Positions 1 to 7,841 of a DNA stretch of 64,000 bases are shown one piece after another (positions within the stretch are counted from its first letter, which is position 1; each line of letters starts with the position of its first letter). The notes beneath the pieces were generated by a model. The model was given only the letters and a program-made list of their open reading frames with translations. It ran no database searches and had not been told where the DNA came from. The DNA is from Pararhizobium sp. (GTDB lineage Bacteria; Pseudomonadota; Alphaproteobacteria; Rhizobiales; Rhizobiaceae). The stretch covers positions 4,110,501 through 4,174,500 of the forward strand of contig CP051237.1 in assembly GCA_017794825.1 (NCBI GenBank). Direction: 5' to 3'. The translations under genes were made by a program, and so were the position numbers.

Positions 1-1
1 A

Positions 2-739
2 ATACTGGATACCAGTGCACGTGTCGGTTCATTACTTGTTCCGGCTGGCTCACTGGAGTCTTGCCTTGGAAAATTTGCCTATCCCCTAACTGTTTGGACA
101 CATGATGATGTCCTTAAGATTAGCCTCTTGGGTTCATCAATAGGAATCGTCCATTCTGGAAGACCTTTAGTAGTTTGTAGCAAACACCAGCTCCGGGGTT
201 GCGAACTGAGCGATGTTGGATTGTTGCTGTCGGGTGGTGAGAAATTGATCACATCATCGGGGTCGCGGACATTTCATGAGGGAGAACATCTACAAGAATC
301 TGATGCGTATGATGTTGCGGCGTTCAATTTGACCGAGCCTGCCTCTGAATATCCGGAATTGAGTAAGGATTTCTTCAAGTTCCAACAACCTCCCCCTGAT
401 ACCGTCAGCAAGAATATTGTCGCGTTCATTGTCGCGGGATATCCAAGCAAGGATCAGAAGTATGATCTGGAAGAGAAGAATCATCTCGGAACTGTACGGC
501 GTGTCTTGACTGCGGAGCCAGACAGTCAACCCTCAGATCCCGCCTTATTAAAACTGAAGTTTCTTCAAACGCTTGACTTCGACCCCGATGGACTTAGCGG
601 AGGTCCTGCTTTTGTTGTTCTGCTCGTTGGTGAGGAATTTCAGGTTTATCTCGGAGGTATGGTTTTAAGGTCCGGCAAATCGCATTGCTACATCCTGAAA
701 TCGGGATTTCTTTGGAGTTTTCTCGATTCATATAGCTAA
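2..739 (+). CDS. Trypsin-like serine peptidase domain protein (5' end outside window)
   Basis: The reading frame is open from the first bases of the window to the TAG at 739, so the true start probably lies upstream; the first start codon inside a long run is TTG at 128. The product has the three landmarks of a chymotrypsin-fold peptidase in order: a His in VVCSKHQL, an Asp in AYDVAAFNL, and the nucleophile Ser in GLSGGPAF close to the C-terminus. No signal peptide or second domain is visible in the part present. Base composition is clearly lower in GC than the genes from 2.4 kb onward, which fits horizontal acquisition, and an IS element lies just downstream. Fold assignment rests on motif order and is fairly safe; the biological role is unknown. 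It could be a stand-alone stress or defence-associated protease. Confidence 0.6.
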   Translation: MLDTSARVGSLLVPAGSLESCLGKFAYPLTVWTHDDVLKISLLGSSIGIVHSGRPLVVCSKHQLRGCELSDVGLLLSGGEKLITSSGSRTFHEGEHLQESDAYDVAAFNLTEPASEYPELSKDFFKFQQPPPDTVSKNIVAFIVAGYPSKDQKYDLEEKNHLGTVRRVLTAEPDSQPSDPALLKLKFLQTLDFDPDGLSGGPAFVVLLVGEEFQVYLGGMVLRSGKSHCYILKSGFLWSFLDSYS

Positions 740-890
740 GATCTATTCTGTTTTTATATTTTAGGTTGAAATCCACGACTGGGTTCGATGGTGTCATCGA
801 TGGCAATGGAGAGCCCACATTGACGTTCGAACAGAGTTACGGCTGTCGTGTTGTAGAGCACCCCGGGCTGGATCTGTATTTCGGACGAAT
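740..890. other. Short intergenic stretch before the IS element
   Basis: This 150-bp stretch lies between the peptidase stop codon and the left end of the IS630-type element. A short open frame runs through it into the IS, but it has no recognisable domain or convincing ribosome-binding site. It may be a remnant of a gene interrupted by the insertion. Confidence 0.3.
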
Positions 891-954
891 TAGAGCGATT
901 CTGCCCTTGACTGAATCAATAGGGATTCCCTTTTTCGGATGTTTGTGATTCAAG

Positions 955-1344
955 ATGCTGGCTGGGACAGGAGGCCAGCATCTGATGACACGACCTCTTT
1001 CTATGGATCTTCGTGAGCGGGTTGTTGCGGCGGTTGCGGCGGGCGAAAGCTGCCGTGCAGTTGCGACCCGATTTGGCGTTGCTGTTTCGTCCGTCGTCAA
1101 ATGGTCGCAACGCTATCGCGCGACCGGCTCGGTTGCGCCTGGCAAGATGGGCGGCCATCGCAAGCACATTCTGGAGCCGCACCGGGCCTTTATCGTAGAG
1201 GCTATCAACCAGACGCCACATCTGACACTGCATGGGTTGAAGGCGCAACTGGCGGCCCGCGGCGTGACAGTATCGCACGATACAGTGTGGCGGTTCCTGC
1301 GCCGGGAAGGATTTCGGTTCAAAAAAAACTCTATTCGCTCTTGA
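955..1344 (+). CDS. IS630 transposase, N-terminal HTH part
   Basis: The product is 129 residues as an open frame; the natural start is probably ATG 985 or the one at 1003 (MDLRERVV). It has the paired helix-turn-helix region typical of IS630 transposases: the SMDLRERVVAAVAAGESCRAVATRFGVAVSSVVKW block, followed by the linker with GGHRKH and a second HTH around VTVSHDTVWRFLRREG. It ends shortly after an eight-A run (1321-1328), where the catalytic half continues in another frame. In some IS630 members such A-runs allow translational or transcriptional slippage to make a full transposase; a simple inactivating indel is the alternative. Confidence 0.75.
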   Translation: MLAGTGGQHLMTRPLSMDLRERVVAAVAAGESCRAVATRFGVAVSSVVKWSQRYRATGSVAPGKMGGHRKHILEPHRAFIVEAINQTPHLTLHGLKAQLAARGVTVSHDTVWRFLRREGFRFKKNSIRS

Positions 1345-1417
1345 GCAGGCGCGCGCCGATATCGCACGACGACGACAGCGATGGCGCTCCTTCCAGGCCA
1401 ACCTCGATCCACGTCAG

Positions 1418-1933
1418 TTGGTCTTTATCGATGAAACCTGGATCAAGACGAATATGACCCCCTTGCGCGGCTGGGCAGACAAAGGCAAACGACTGCGCAG
1501 CTTTGCGCCGCACGGTCACTGGCGTACGATGACCTTCCTTGGAGCACTGCGGTGTGATGGTCTTGCCGCTCCTTGCGTCTTCGACGGGCCAATCAACGGC
1601 CAAAGTTTCCGCGCCTATGTGGAGCAGATCCTGCTGCCGACGCTGAAACCCGGCGATATCGTCATTATGGACAACCTTGGCTCTCACAAGGCCGCAATCA
1701 TTCGTCAATTGATCAAAGCGGCAGGAGCTCGGCTTTGGTTTCTCCCACCCTATTCACCAGATCTCAATCCCATCGAGCAGACCTTCGCAAAGATCAAGCA
1801 CTGGATGAGAATGGCCCAAAAGCGCACCATCGAGGATACATGGAGGCACATCGGAAGTCTTATCCACACCATTACTCCCAATGAATGTGCAAACTATCTC
1901 AACAACGCAGGATATGCTTCCGTGAAAACCTGA
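1418..1933 (+). CDS. IS630 transposase, C-terminal DDE catalytic part
   Basis: This is the DDE endonuclease half of the same transposase. Landmarks are VFIDETW (first Asp), IVIMDNLGSHK (second Asp) and LPPYSPDLNPIEQTFAKIK (the family PYSPxLNPIE block carrying the last Glu). In-frame coding actually resumes right after the A8 run at about 1328 (TLFALEQARADIARRRQRW); ATG 1418 is only the first in-frame ATG. All three catalytic residues are intact, so a frameshifted fusion product would be expected to be active. Confidence 0.8.
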   Translation: MVFIDETWIKTNMTPLRGWADKGKRLRSFAPHGHWRTMTFLGALRCDGLAAPCVFDGPINGQSFRAYVEQILLPTLKPGDIVIMDNLGSHKAAIIRQLIKAAGARLWFLPPYSPDLNPIEQTFAKIKHWMRMAQKRTIEDTWRHIGSLIHTITPNECANYLNNAGYASVKT

Positions 1934-1942
1934 AACGCACTA

Positions 1943-2001
1943 GTCGCTCCTGGAAGCCGGAGCCGAAGCGGTTCATGCAGGAGCTCAACAAGCTGGGTTA
2001 G
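1943..2001 (+). pseudogene. C-terminal remnant of an unidentified gene
   Basis: Immediately outside the right end of the IS element a frame reads TSRSWKPEPKRFMQELNKLG and then stops at 2001. It looks like the tail of a coding sequence cut by the insertion or by an older rearrangement. No family can be assigned from 20 residues. Confidence 0.3.
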
Positions 2002-2150
2002 CCGTTCCGCCCGACAAATGTCACCGGCAAATTATCGCGACAAGAACAAAATAAGAACATTATTGCTGCATGGCGCGGCGGTTTGTGCTATGCTGCCGCC
2101 ACATGATTTCTTTCGCCGCCAGGGCGCAAATGACCTGAAAACACGAATTC

Positions 2151-2324
2151 CCGATACAAAGCCAGAATGCTGATGAGCGATGAAAACTCGATTTACCGAA
2201 ACAAAGCCAGGTTCGCGCAGTGTGCAGGCTTGAATAGCGAAATCCCGAAACAAAGCCAGACGCTCGTTTCCGGTCTGGCCAGCATTGAAGATACGAAAAA
2301 TGCAGATTCCCGAAACAAAGCCAG
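2151..2324. repeat. Four direct repeats upstream of the toxin-antitoxin pair
   Basis: The core CCGAAACAAAGCCAG occurs at 2196-2210, 2245-2259 and 2310-2324, with a one-base variant at 2151-2165. Similarity extends about 13 bases to the left of each core (for example TGAAAACxCGAxTTx in the first two copies), giving units near 28 nt. Core starts are 45, 49 and 65 bp apart. The unequal spacing and absence of cas genes argue against CRISPR. They could be binding sites for a regulator, iterons, or a dispersed intergenic repeat. The rest of 1943-2447 holds no gene that can be supported. Confidence 0.6.
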
Positions 2325-2447
2325 ATTCGTATAATCGATTGATATAAAATAATAAAAGCTGTTCTCCGGCACTAAGCAAGCCCGCAATTTCTGTTTTGTC
2401 ATGACATTGTCTGGCAAAACGTGCTATTGCCGATCCAGGAGGTAGAG

Positions 2448-2738
2448 ATGACTACACGAACCACACGCACGGAAAAGCTCGACCTGCGGCTTACGCCCGA
2501 GGCCAAGCGCACATTGGCCGCCGCCGCCGAGGCGCAGCGGCGCTCATTGAGCGAGTTCGTTCTCGAGAGCGCCCTCGGCCGCGCCGAGGAAGCGCTGGCC
2601 GACCGCAGGGTCTTTCATCTCGCGCCTGACCAATGGGAAGCCTTTTCAGCAGCGCTCGACGCGCCGGTCAGGGATATGCCCGCCATGCGCAAGCTGTTGA
2701 ACGAACCGGGCGTCTTCTCGGGTAAAGACCACGCGTGA
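2448..2738 (+). CDS. DUF1778 (TacA-type) antitoxin
   Basis: A 96-residue protein started at ATG 2448, chosen because a strong AGGAGG sits at 2437-2442; an upstream in-frame start at 2421 lacks one. The N-terminal part (EKLDLRLTPEAKRTLAAAAEAQRRSLSEFVLESAL) is the ribbon-helix-helix DNA-binding domain of DUF1778/TacA antitoxins. The C-terminal tail would wrap the partner acetyltransferase. Its stop overlaps the GTG start of the GNAT gene by three bases (GTGA), the usual antitoxin-toxin coupling. Family knowledge predicts autorepression of the pair and neutralisation of a tRNA-acetylating toxin. Confidence 0.85.
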   Translation: MTTRTTRTEKLDLRLTPEAKRTLAAAAEAQRRSLSEFVLESALGRAEEALADRRVFHLAPDQWEAFSAALDAPVRDMPAMRKLLNEPGVFSGKDHA

Positions 2739-3226
2739 CGCGATTTCGCGTCGAAAAACTTGGCCGCCATCACGCCGTCGAAGCCTTCGATTGCGGTCAG
2801 GAGCCGTTAAACCGCTTCCTCATACGTTTTGCCTTGCCCAACCAGCAGGCCAACGCCTCACAGACCTATGTCGGCCTGGCGGATGACGAAATCATCGGCT
2901 TCTACACGCTTGTCGTCGGCGAGGCGCGCCATGATCACGCGCCGGAACGTCTGACAAAGGGAATGGCCCGGCATCCCGTGCCGATAATGCTGCTCGCCCG
3001 GCTTGCTGTCGGCAATGCCTGGCAAGGCAAGGGCGTTGGATCAGGACTGTTGCGAGATGCGGTGCTGCGGACATTGCAGGCGGCCGATATCGCCGGCATT
3101 CGCGCGCTGGCCGTGCATGCAAAGGACGAAGACGCCCGTCGCTTTTACCAGCGTTTCGACTTTGTGGAATCGCCAACCGACCCGCTGCATCTGTTTGCGC
3201 TGATGAAGGATTTGAAGCGGTTGTAG
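2735..3226 (+). CDS. GNAT-family (TacT-type) toxin acetyltransferase
   Basis: This 163-residue protein starts at GTG overlapping the antitoxin stop. The opening (VEKLGRHHAVEAFDCGQEPLNRFLIRFALPNQQ) and the FYTLVVGEA and ARLAVGNAWQGKGVGSGLLRDAV blocks match TacT-like GNAT toxins; QGKGVG is the acetyl-CoA pyrophosphate-binding loop and ARRFYQRFDF carries the conserved C-terminal Tyr. Characterised relatives acetylate the amino group of charged aminoacyl-tRNA and block translation. Activity here is inferred from family membership and from the linked DUF1778 gene. Confidence 0.85.
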   Translation: MTRFRVEKLGRHHAVEAFDCGQEPLNRFLIRFALPNQQANASQTYVGLADDEIIGFYTLVVGEARHDHAPERLTKGMARHPVPIMLLARLAVGNAWQGKGVGSGLLRDAVLRTLQAADIAGIRALAVHAKDEDARRFYQRFDFVESPTDPLHLFALMKDLKRL

Positions 3227-3253
3227 CCGCCGCTGCTCATCGCCAATCCGGCG

Positions 3254-5122
3254 TCAGTCCCGCTGTTTGAGCGGTCTGAACGTGAAATCCCGCACGGAAT
3301 TCGAGCGGGGCCGTTCCGCGCCTTTCTGGGGCTCGTCAGGCATCGGCGGCGAAAGTGGTTGCTCCTCGTCGTCCACGTCGTCGGCCAGGCCGAAGGGGCG
3401 CAGACTGTCGAGCGCCGGCTGCAGCGAGGCCTTCATCTCCGGCGACATGCCCGTGGTGCTCATCGGCAGTTCCGTGTGGCGCATCTGCTGGACGATGAAA
3501 TCGATATCCGGAAGGCCGTCGCTGGAGCGCGAGCCGCGGAACATCTTGCGGTTGTTGCTGGACGTTCTGGGAAGATCGTGCCGCCGCAGGCGCTCGAAAC
3601 ACATGCGCATCGGAACCGGCACGGCTTCGCCGAAGGCGATCGCCTCGCCATTGCCGATGGAGGACAGGAAGCTGGTCGTCGAACTCGACGAGTTGGAGAT
3701 CGCCGACCGGATAATCTCCTGGTCATGGTCGTTGGCGAGCCGCATGGCGAAGACCGTCGAACATTGCGACAGGATCGTCGGGTCGAGTTCGCCGGGGCGC
3801 TGGGTGACGACGCCCAGCCCCACGCCGTATTTGCGGCCTTCCTTGGCGATGCGCGCCACGGCCTGCCGGGTCGGATAGAAGCCGAGCTCCTTGTCGGCCG
3901 GGACATAGCGGTGCGCCTCCTCGCACAGGACGAGGATGCGCATGGCGCCGTTGCTCCAGAGCGCAATCTCGAAAGCGAGGCGGCACAGAACGGAAGCGAC
4001 GGCGTTGACCACCTCCGACGGAATGCCGGAGAGCTGGAAGGAGGTGATCGGGCGTCCGTCGCCGGGAATGCGGAAGATGTCGCGCAAGATGTCGGAGATA
4101 TTGTCCATGATCGTGTTCGAGGAGAACATGAAGCGGAAGCGCGGATCGTTGATCGCCGACTGGATGCGCACCTTCAGAGACCGCAGAAAGGGCTTTTCCT
4201 CGCGCCGGTCGAGCTGGCCGATGCGCTCGTCGATCAGGGCCAGCAGATCGGCCATGCGATAGGGGATCGGCGTGTCCGACGTGATGACGGACTGGTCGGC
4301 GCGGCGATAGACGCGGGCGCTGTCGGACGTCCCGCGGAAATCGCGTTTGGCTTCGGCGATCAGCTCCCTCAGTACGTCGACTTCCTCGACGACCGTCTGC
4401 CGGCCGCGGAAGATCACCTCGGCGAACTCCTCCAGCCGGAACAGCCAGAAGGGAAGGTCCAGATGCTCGGTGTCGATGAGATGCGCCTTTTCCTTGAAGG
4501 CGGCGGCGAATTCGTTGTGCGGATCGAGGATGAGAACGCGCAGGTCCGGACAGGCCTCGACCACCCGGTTGACGATCAGCGACACGGCGGTGGACTTGCC
4601 GACCCCGGTCGTGCCGACAATCGCGAAATGCCGGTTGAGCAGCGCGTCGGCCGAAATCGATGCGGCGATATCGGAGTTCTGGGAGAGATGCCCGATCTTG
4701 ATCGGGTTGACGCCGGTCACGGAATAGATCGCGTCCAGATCTTCCGCCCGGATGTTGTGGGCCGGATCGCCAAGGCGCGGATAGTCCGAAATGCCGGCGC
4801 TGAAGACGACGTCGCCGTCGTCGTCGCGGATCTCTCCGACCAGCTCCACCTGGAAATGCATGGTGTTGCCGGATGTTTCCGACCAGAGTTCCGACGGGCA
4901 TTGCATGCTGTAGACGAGGGCGACGATGCGCGATTTTCCGACCTTGATCGTAATCAGCTTGCCGACGGACAATTCCTTGGCGAGCGCCTGGTCGCGGCTG
5001 CCGGTCGTGGAGGCGATCGTTGCGCGCGAGCCGTTGCAGTCAACGATATGGCCGAGAATGCGCGCCGTATCGGGGTGCGAGCGTTGTTCTTTGAACGGAT
5101 GGTCTGTTTTCACTTCCAGCAC
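3254..5122 (-). CDS. HerA-like ATP-binding protein (DUF87 family)
   Basis: A 622-residue protein. The N-terminal ~150 residues form the small beta-barrel typical of HerA (DNA-translocating ATPase) proteins; Walker A is GTTGVGKST at about residues 170-178; a Walker B-like VLVLCEEAHRYVP and a later VVTQRPGELDPTILSQCSTVFAMRL (sensor/Arg region) complete a RecA/FtsK-like ATPase core. HerA proteins form hexamers that pump DNA, often with a NurA nuclease for end resection; no nurA is seen here, so a stand-alone role is likely. A long open frame on the opposite strand across this gene is a GC-driven shadow. Confidence 0.8.
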   Translation of the reverse strand: MLEVKTDHPFKEQRSHPDTARILGHIVDCNGSRATIASTTGSRDQALAKELSVGKLITIKVGKSRIVALVYSMQCPSELWSETSGNTMHFQVELVGEIRDDDGDVVFSAGISDYPRLGDPAHNIRAEDLDAIYSVTGVNPIKIGHLSQNSDIAASISADALLNRHFAIVGTTGVGKSTAVSLIVNRVVEACPDLRVLILDPHNEFAAAFKEKAHLIDTEHLDLPFWLFRLEEFAEVIFRGRQTVVEEVDVLRELIAEAKRDFRGTSDSARVYRRADQSVITSDTPIPYRMADLLALIDERIGQLDRREEKPFLRSLKVRIQSAINDPRFRFMFSSNTIMDNISDILRDIFRIPGDGRPITSFQLSGIPSEVVNAVASVLCRLAFEIALWSNGAMRILVLCEEAHRYVPADKELGFYPTRQAVARIAKEGRKYGVGLGVVTQRPGELDPTILSQCSTVFAMRLANDHDQEIIRSAISNSSSSTTSFLSSIGNGEAIAFGEAVPVPMRMCFERLRRHDLPRTSSNNRKMFRGSRSSDGLPDIDFIVQQMRHTELPMSTTGMSPEMKASLQPALDSLRPFGLADDVDDEEQPLSPPMPDEPQKGAERPRSNSVRDFTFRPLKQRD

Positions 5123-5263
5123 CTGGTTCCGGGGGGTGCGGGGGAGAATCGCACTCCAGTGTTAACATCCCGTTTTCAACCGGCAGCGCGGATCATTTCC
5201 TGTTGACCCGAAAGGCGTTTTGCAGGATTGACGGTTCAGAATTTTGCGGATAGGTTCCCGCGC

Positions 5264-5317
5264 ATGTTGAAGAAGGCACTCATTGTGGTGGTAATGCGCA
5301 TGGGCAGGACGGTGTAA
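5264..5317 (+). CDS. ilvIH leader peptide (attenuator)
   Basis: A 17-codon reading frame upstream of ilvI encodes MLKKALIVVVMRMGRTV, with Leu, Ile and three successive Val codons. It is followed at once by a terminator-type hairpin (5349-5373). This is the layout of transcription attenuation by branched-chain amino acids: ribosome stalling at the Leu/Ile/Val codons when charged tRNA is scarce would let an alternative fold prevent termination. A GTTCCCGCGC region precedes the ATG rather than a strong Shine-Dalgarno site. The call is from codon content and position; it was not on any gene list because of its size. Confidence 0.75.
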   Translation: MLKKALIVVVMRMGRTV

Positions 5318-5373
5318 CCGTCCGGCGACAGCCACCCATGCGCAGAACGAGGCTCCGGAAGGGGCCTTTTTTT
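5296..5373 (+). terminator. ilvIH attenuator hairpins and terminator
   Basis: Three pairings can be seen. GCGCATGGG (5296-5304) pairs exactly with CCCATGCGC (5335-5343). Inside it GGACGG and CCGTCC (5307-5312, 5318-5323) form a hairpin whose loop holds the leader stop codon. Then GGCTCC-GGAA-GGGGCC (5351-5366) forms a GNRA-capped stem followed by seven T, a canonical intrinsic terminator. The first structure covers the end of the leader peptide and is well placed to respond to ribosome position. Confidence 0.7.
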
Positions 5374-5424
5374 ATGGCCGGGCGGTGGCCCGGCGGGATC
5401 GAGAAGACGAGAGCAGGCAAGGAA

Positions 5425-7203
5425 ATGAGCGCAGACAATAATCAGATCACCGGGGCGGAGATGGTCGTTCGGGCGATGAAGGACAACGGCGTCGCGGACG
5501 TATTCGGATATCCCGGCGGCGCGGTGCTGCCGATCTATGACGAGATCTTCCAGCAGGAAGACGTCAAGCACATCCTCGTGCGTCACGAACAGGGCGCCGG
5601 CCATGCGGCGGAAGGCTACGCCCGGTCAACGGGCAAGGTCGGCGTCGCGCTGGTCACATCAGGGCCCGGCGCCACGAACATCGTCACGGCGCTACAGGAC
5701 GCGCTCATGGATTCCATTCCGATGGTCTGCATCACCGGCCAGGTGCCGACCTCGCTCATCGGCTCCGACGCCTTCCAGGAATGCGACACGGTCGGCATTA
5801 CGCGCCCCTGCACCAAGCACAACTGGCTGGTGCGCGACGTCAACGATCTGGCGCGCACGCTGCACGAAGCCTTTCGTATCGCCCGGTCAGGCAGGCCCGG
5901 TCCGGTCGTCGTCGACATCCCGAAGGACGTCCAGTTCGCGACCGGTGAATATGTCGGTCCCGCGACCGATGGCGGCCTGAAGAGCTATCAGCCGCAGCTT
6001 CAGGGTGATCTGGAAGCGATACGCGCGGCGGTCGAGCTGATGAGCAGCGCCCGCAAGCCGATCATCTATTCCGGCGGCGGCGTCATCAACGCCGGGCCTG
6101 AGGCGAGCCACCTGCTGCGCGAACTGGTCCAGCTCACCGACTTTCCGATCACCTCGACGCTGATGGGGCTGGGCGCCTATCCGGCGTCGGGCAAGAACTG
6201 GCTGGGCATGCTCGGCATGCACGGAACCTACGAGTCCAACATGGCCATGCATGACTGCGACGTCATGCTGTGCGTCGGCGCCCGTTTCGACGACCGGATC
6301 ACCGGCCGTCTCGACGCATTCTCGCCGCACTCACGCAAGATCCACATCGATATCGACCCGTCCTCGATCAACAAGAACGTCCGCGTCGACATTCCGATCA
6401 TCGGCGACGCCGCGCATGTCCTGGAAGACATGGTGCGGTTGTGGCGGGCTTCCGCAACGAGCGTCGACAGGAAGGCGCTCGGCGATTGGTGGTCGCGCAT
6501 CGACACATGGCGGGCGCGCAATTCGCTCGCCTACAAGCCCAACAGGGACGTCATCATGCCGCAATACGCCATGGAGCGGCTGCATGAGCTGACCAAGGAC
6601 AAGGACGTCTATTTCACCACGGAAGTCGGCCAGCACCAGATGTGGGCTGCCCAGTTCATCAAGTTCGAGGAGCCCAATCGCTGGATGACGTCGGGCGGGC
6701 TCGGCACGATGGGCTACGGCCTGCCGGCGGCGCTCGGCGTGCAGATCGCCCATCCCGACAGCCTCGTCATCGACGTCGCCGGCGACGCGTCCGTCCAGAT
6801 GACGATCCAGGAGATGTCCGCAGCCGTCCAGCACGATGCGCCCATCAAGATCTTCATCCTCAACAACCAGTATATGGGCATGGTGCGCCAGTGGCAGCAG
6901 CTTCTGCACGGCAACCGGCTGTCGCATTCCTACACGGAGGCGATGCCGGACTTCGTCAAGCTGGCCGAAGCCTATGGCTGCGTCGGCCTGCGCGCGGAGA
7001 AGCCGGGCGAACTCGACGACGCCATCAACGAGATGATCGCCGTCGACAAGCCCGTGCTGTTCGATTGCCGTGTGGCCAATCTGGCGAACTGCTTCCCGAT
7101 GATCCCGTCCGGCAAGGCGCACAACGAGATGCTGCTGCCCGACGAGGCTTCGGACGAAGTCGTCGGCAGCGTCATCGATGAAAAAGGCAAGGCACTGGTC
7201 TAA
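5425..7203 (+). CDS. ilvI: Acetolactate synthase, large (catalytic) subunit
   Basis: A 592-residue thiamine-diphosphate enzyme that condenses two pyruvates (or pyruvate and 2-oxobutyrate) in the first common step of valine, leucine and isoleucine synthesis. Landmarks: VFGYPGGAVLPIYDEIF at the N-terminus, the catalytic Glu in RHEQGAGHAAEGYAR, the FAD-binding middle domain, and the ThDP/Mg motif around VAGDASVQMTIQEM with NNQYMGMVRQWQ. ATG 5425 is used because family members begin close to the ITGAEMVVR block; an in-frame ATG at 5374 lies in the terminator's T-run. It is followed by ilvH after 21 bp, and expression is likely attenuated by the upstream leader. Confidence 0.95.
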   Translation: MSADNNQITGAEMVVRAMKDNGVADVFGYPGGAVLPIYDEIFQQEDVKHILVRHEQGAGHAAEGYARSTGKVGVALVTSGPGATNIVTALQDALMDSIPMVCITGQVPTSLIGSDAFQECDTVGITRPCTKHNWLVRDVNDLARTLHEAFRIARSGRPGPVVVDIPKDVQFATGEYVGPATDGGLKSYQPQLQGDLEAIRAAVELMSSARKPIIYSGGGVINAGPEASHLLRELVQLTDFPITSTLMGLGAYPASGKNWLGMLGMHGTYESNMAMHDCDVMLCVGARFDDRITGRLDAFSPHSRKIHIDIDPSSINKNVRVDIPIIGDAAHVLEDMVRLWRASATSVDRKALGDWWSRIDTWRARNSLAYKPNRDVIMPQYAMERLHELTKDKDVYFTTEVGQHQMWAAQFIKFEEPNRWMTSGGLGTMGYGLPAALGVQIAHPDSLVIDVAGDASVQMTIQEMSAAVQHDAPIKIFILNNQYMGMVRQWQQLLHGNRLSHSYTEAMPDFVKLAEAYGCVGLRAEKPGELDDAINEMIAVDKPVLFDCRVANLANCFPMIPSGKAHNEMLLPDEASDEVVGSVIDEKGKALV

Positions 7204-7224
7204 CGGAATTTCGGAAAGAAGCAC

Positions 7225-7797
7225 ATGAACGCGCAACACCAACCCACCGGCTCGGCCTATTTCATCGCCAAGGAGACCGAGCAGCCGGAAACGAGAACGC
7301 TGTCCGTGCTCGTCGACAACGAGCCGGGCGTCCTTGCCCGGGTCATCGGCCTGTTCTCCGGCCGCGGCTACAATATCGAAAGCCTCACCGTCTCGGAAAC
7401 CGAGCACGAGAAGCACCTCTCGCGCATCACCATCGTCACGTTCGGCACGCCGCACGTGCTGGAGCAGATCAAGCACCAGCTCGAACGCATCGTGCCGGTT
7501 CACCGCGTTATCGACCTGACGCTGCGGGCGCGGGAACTCGGACATGACAAGCCGATCGAGCGCGAACTGGCGCTGATCAAGGTGAAGGGGACGGGCGAGC
7601 ACCGCGTCGAGGCGCTGAGGCTCGCCGACGCCTTCCGCGCGCAGGTGATCGACGCCAACACCGAGCATTTCACCTTCGAAATCACGGGACGGGTGTCGAA
7701 GATCGAGCAGTTCATCGCGATCATGCGTCCGCTCGGTCTCGTGGAGGTCTGCCGCACGGGCGTCGCCGCCCTCAACCGCGGCGCGGACGGCATGTAG
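7225..7797 (+). CDS. ilvH: Acetolactate synthase, small (regulatory) subunit
   Basis: A 190-residue partner of the catalytic subunit. It has an N-terminal ACT domain (TLSVLVDNEPGVLARVIGLFSGRGYNIESLTVSETE) that binds valine for feedback inhibition and a C-terminal domain (RELALIKVKG through TGRVSKIEQFIAIMRPLGLVEVCRTGVAALNRG). It sits 21 bp behind ilvI in the same transcript, preceded by a GGAAAGAAG ribosome-binding site. Length and motifs match typical rhizobial IlvH. Confidence 0.95.
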   Translation: MNAQHQPTGSAYFIAKETEQPETRTLSVLVDNEPGVLARVIGLFSGRGYNIESLTVSETEHEKHLSRITIVTFGTPHVLEQIKHQLERIVPVHRVIDLTLRARELGHDKPIERELALIKVKGTGEHRVEALRLADAFRAQVIDANTEHFTFEITGRVSKIEQFIAIMRPLGLVEVCRTGVAALNRGADGM

Positions 7798-7841
7798 GCG
7801 CCCGCGTTTCATCAGGCATCTCTAGACAATCCGGTTCAACC

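Larger units (their letters stand above)
891..1942 (+). mobile_element. IS630-family insertion sequence
   Basis: About 1.05 kb, the usual size for the IS630 group. The ends are imperfect inverted repeats: TAGAGCGATTCTG at 891-903 and, on the other strand, TAGTGCGTTTCAG at 1942-1930 (10 of 13 identical). Both ends carry TA, the dinucleotide target that IS630 elements duplicate on insertion. The interior encodes an HTH segment and a DDE segment of one transposase in two frames. The exact boundaries are inferred from these repeats and were not checked against an empty site. Confidence 0.65.

Noticed and set aside
2151..2324. CRISPR array
   Set aside because: Only four imperfect units with 45, 49 and 65-bp spacing and no cas genes.
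2032..2417. Minus-strand open frames with repeated GFVSGI-like segments
   Set aside because: The repeated peptides come from the four DNA repeats; spacing of 49 and 65 bp breaks the frame, so no repeat protein is encoded.
3359..5206. 615-residue open frame on the plus strand opposite the HerA-like gene
   Set aside because: It is antisense to a gene with clear ATPase motifs and has the low-complexity Arg/Gly/Ala/Asp composition of GC-driven shadow frames.
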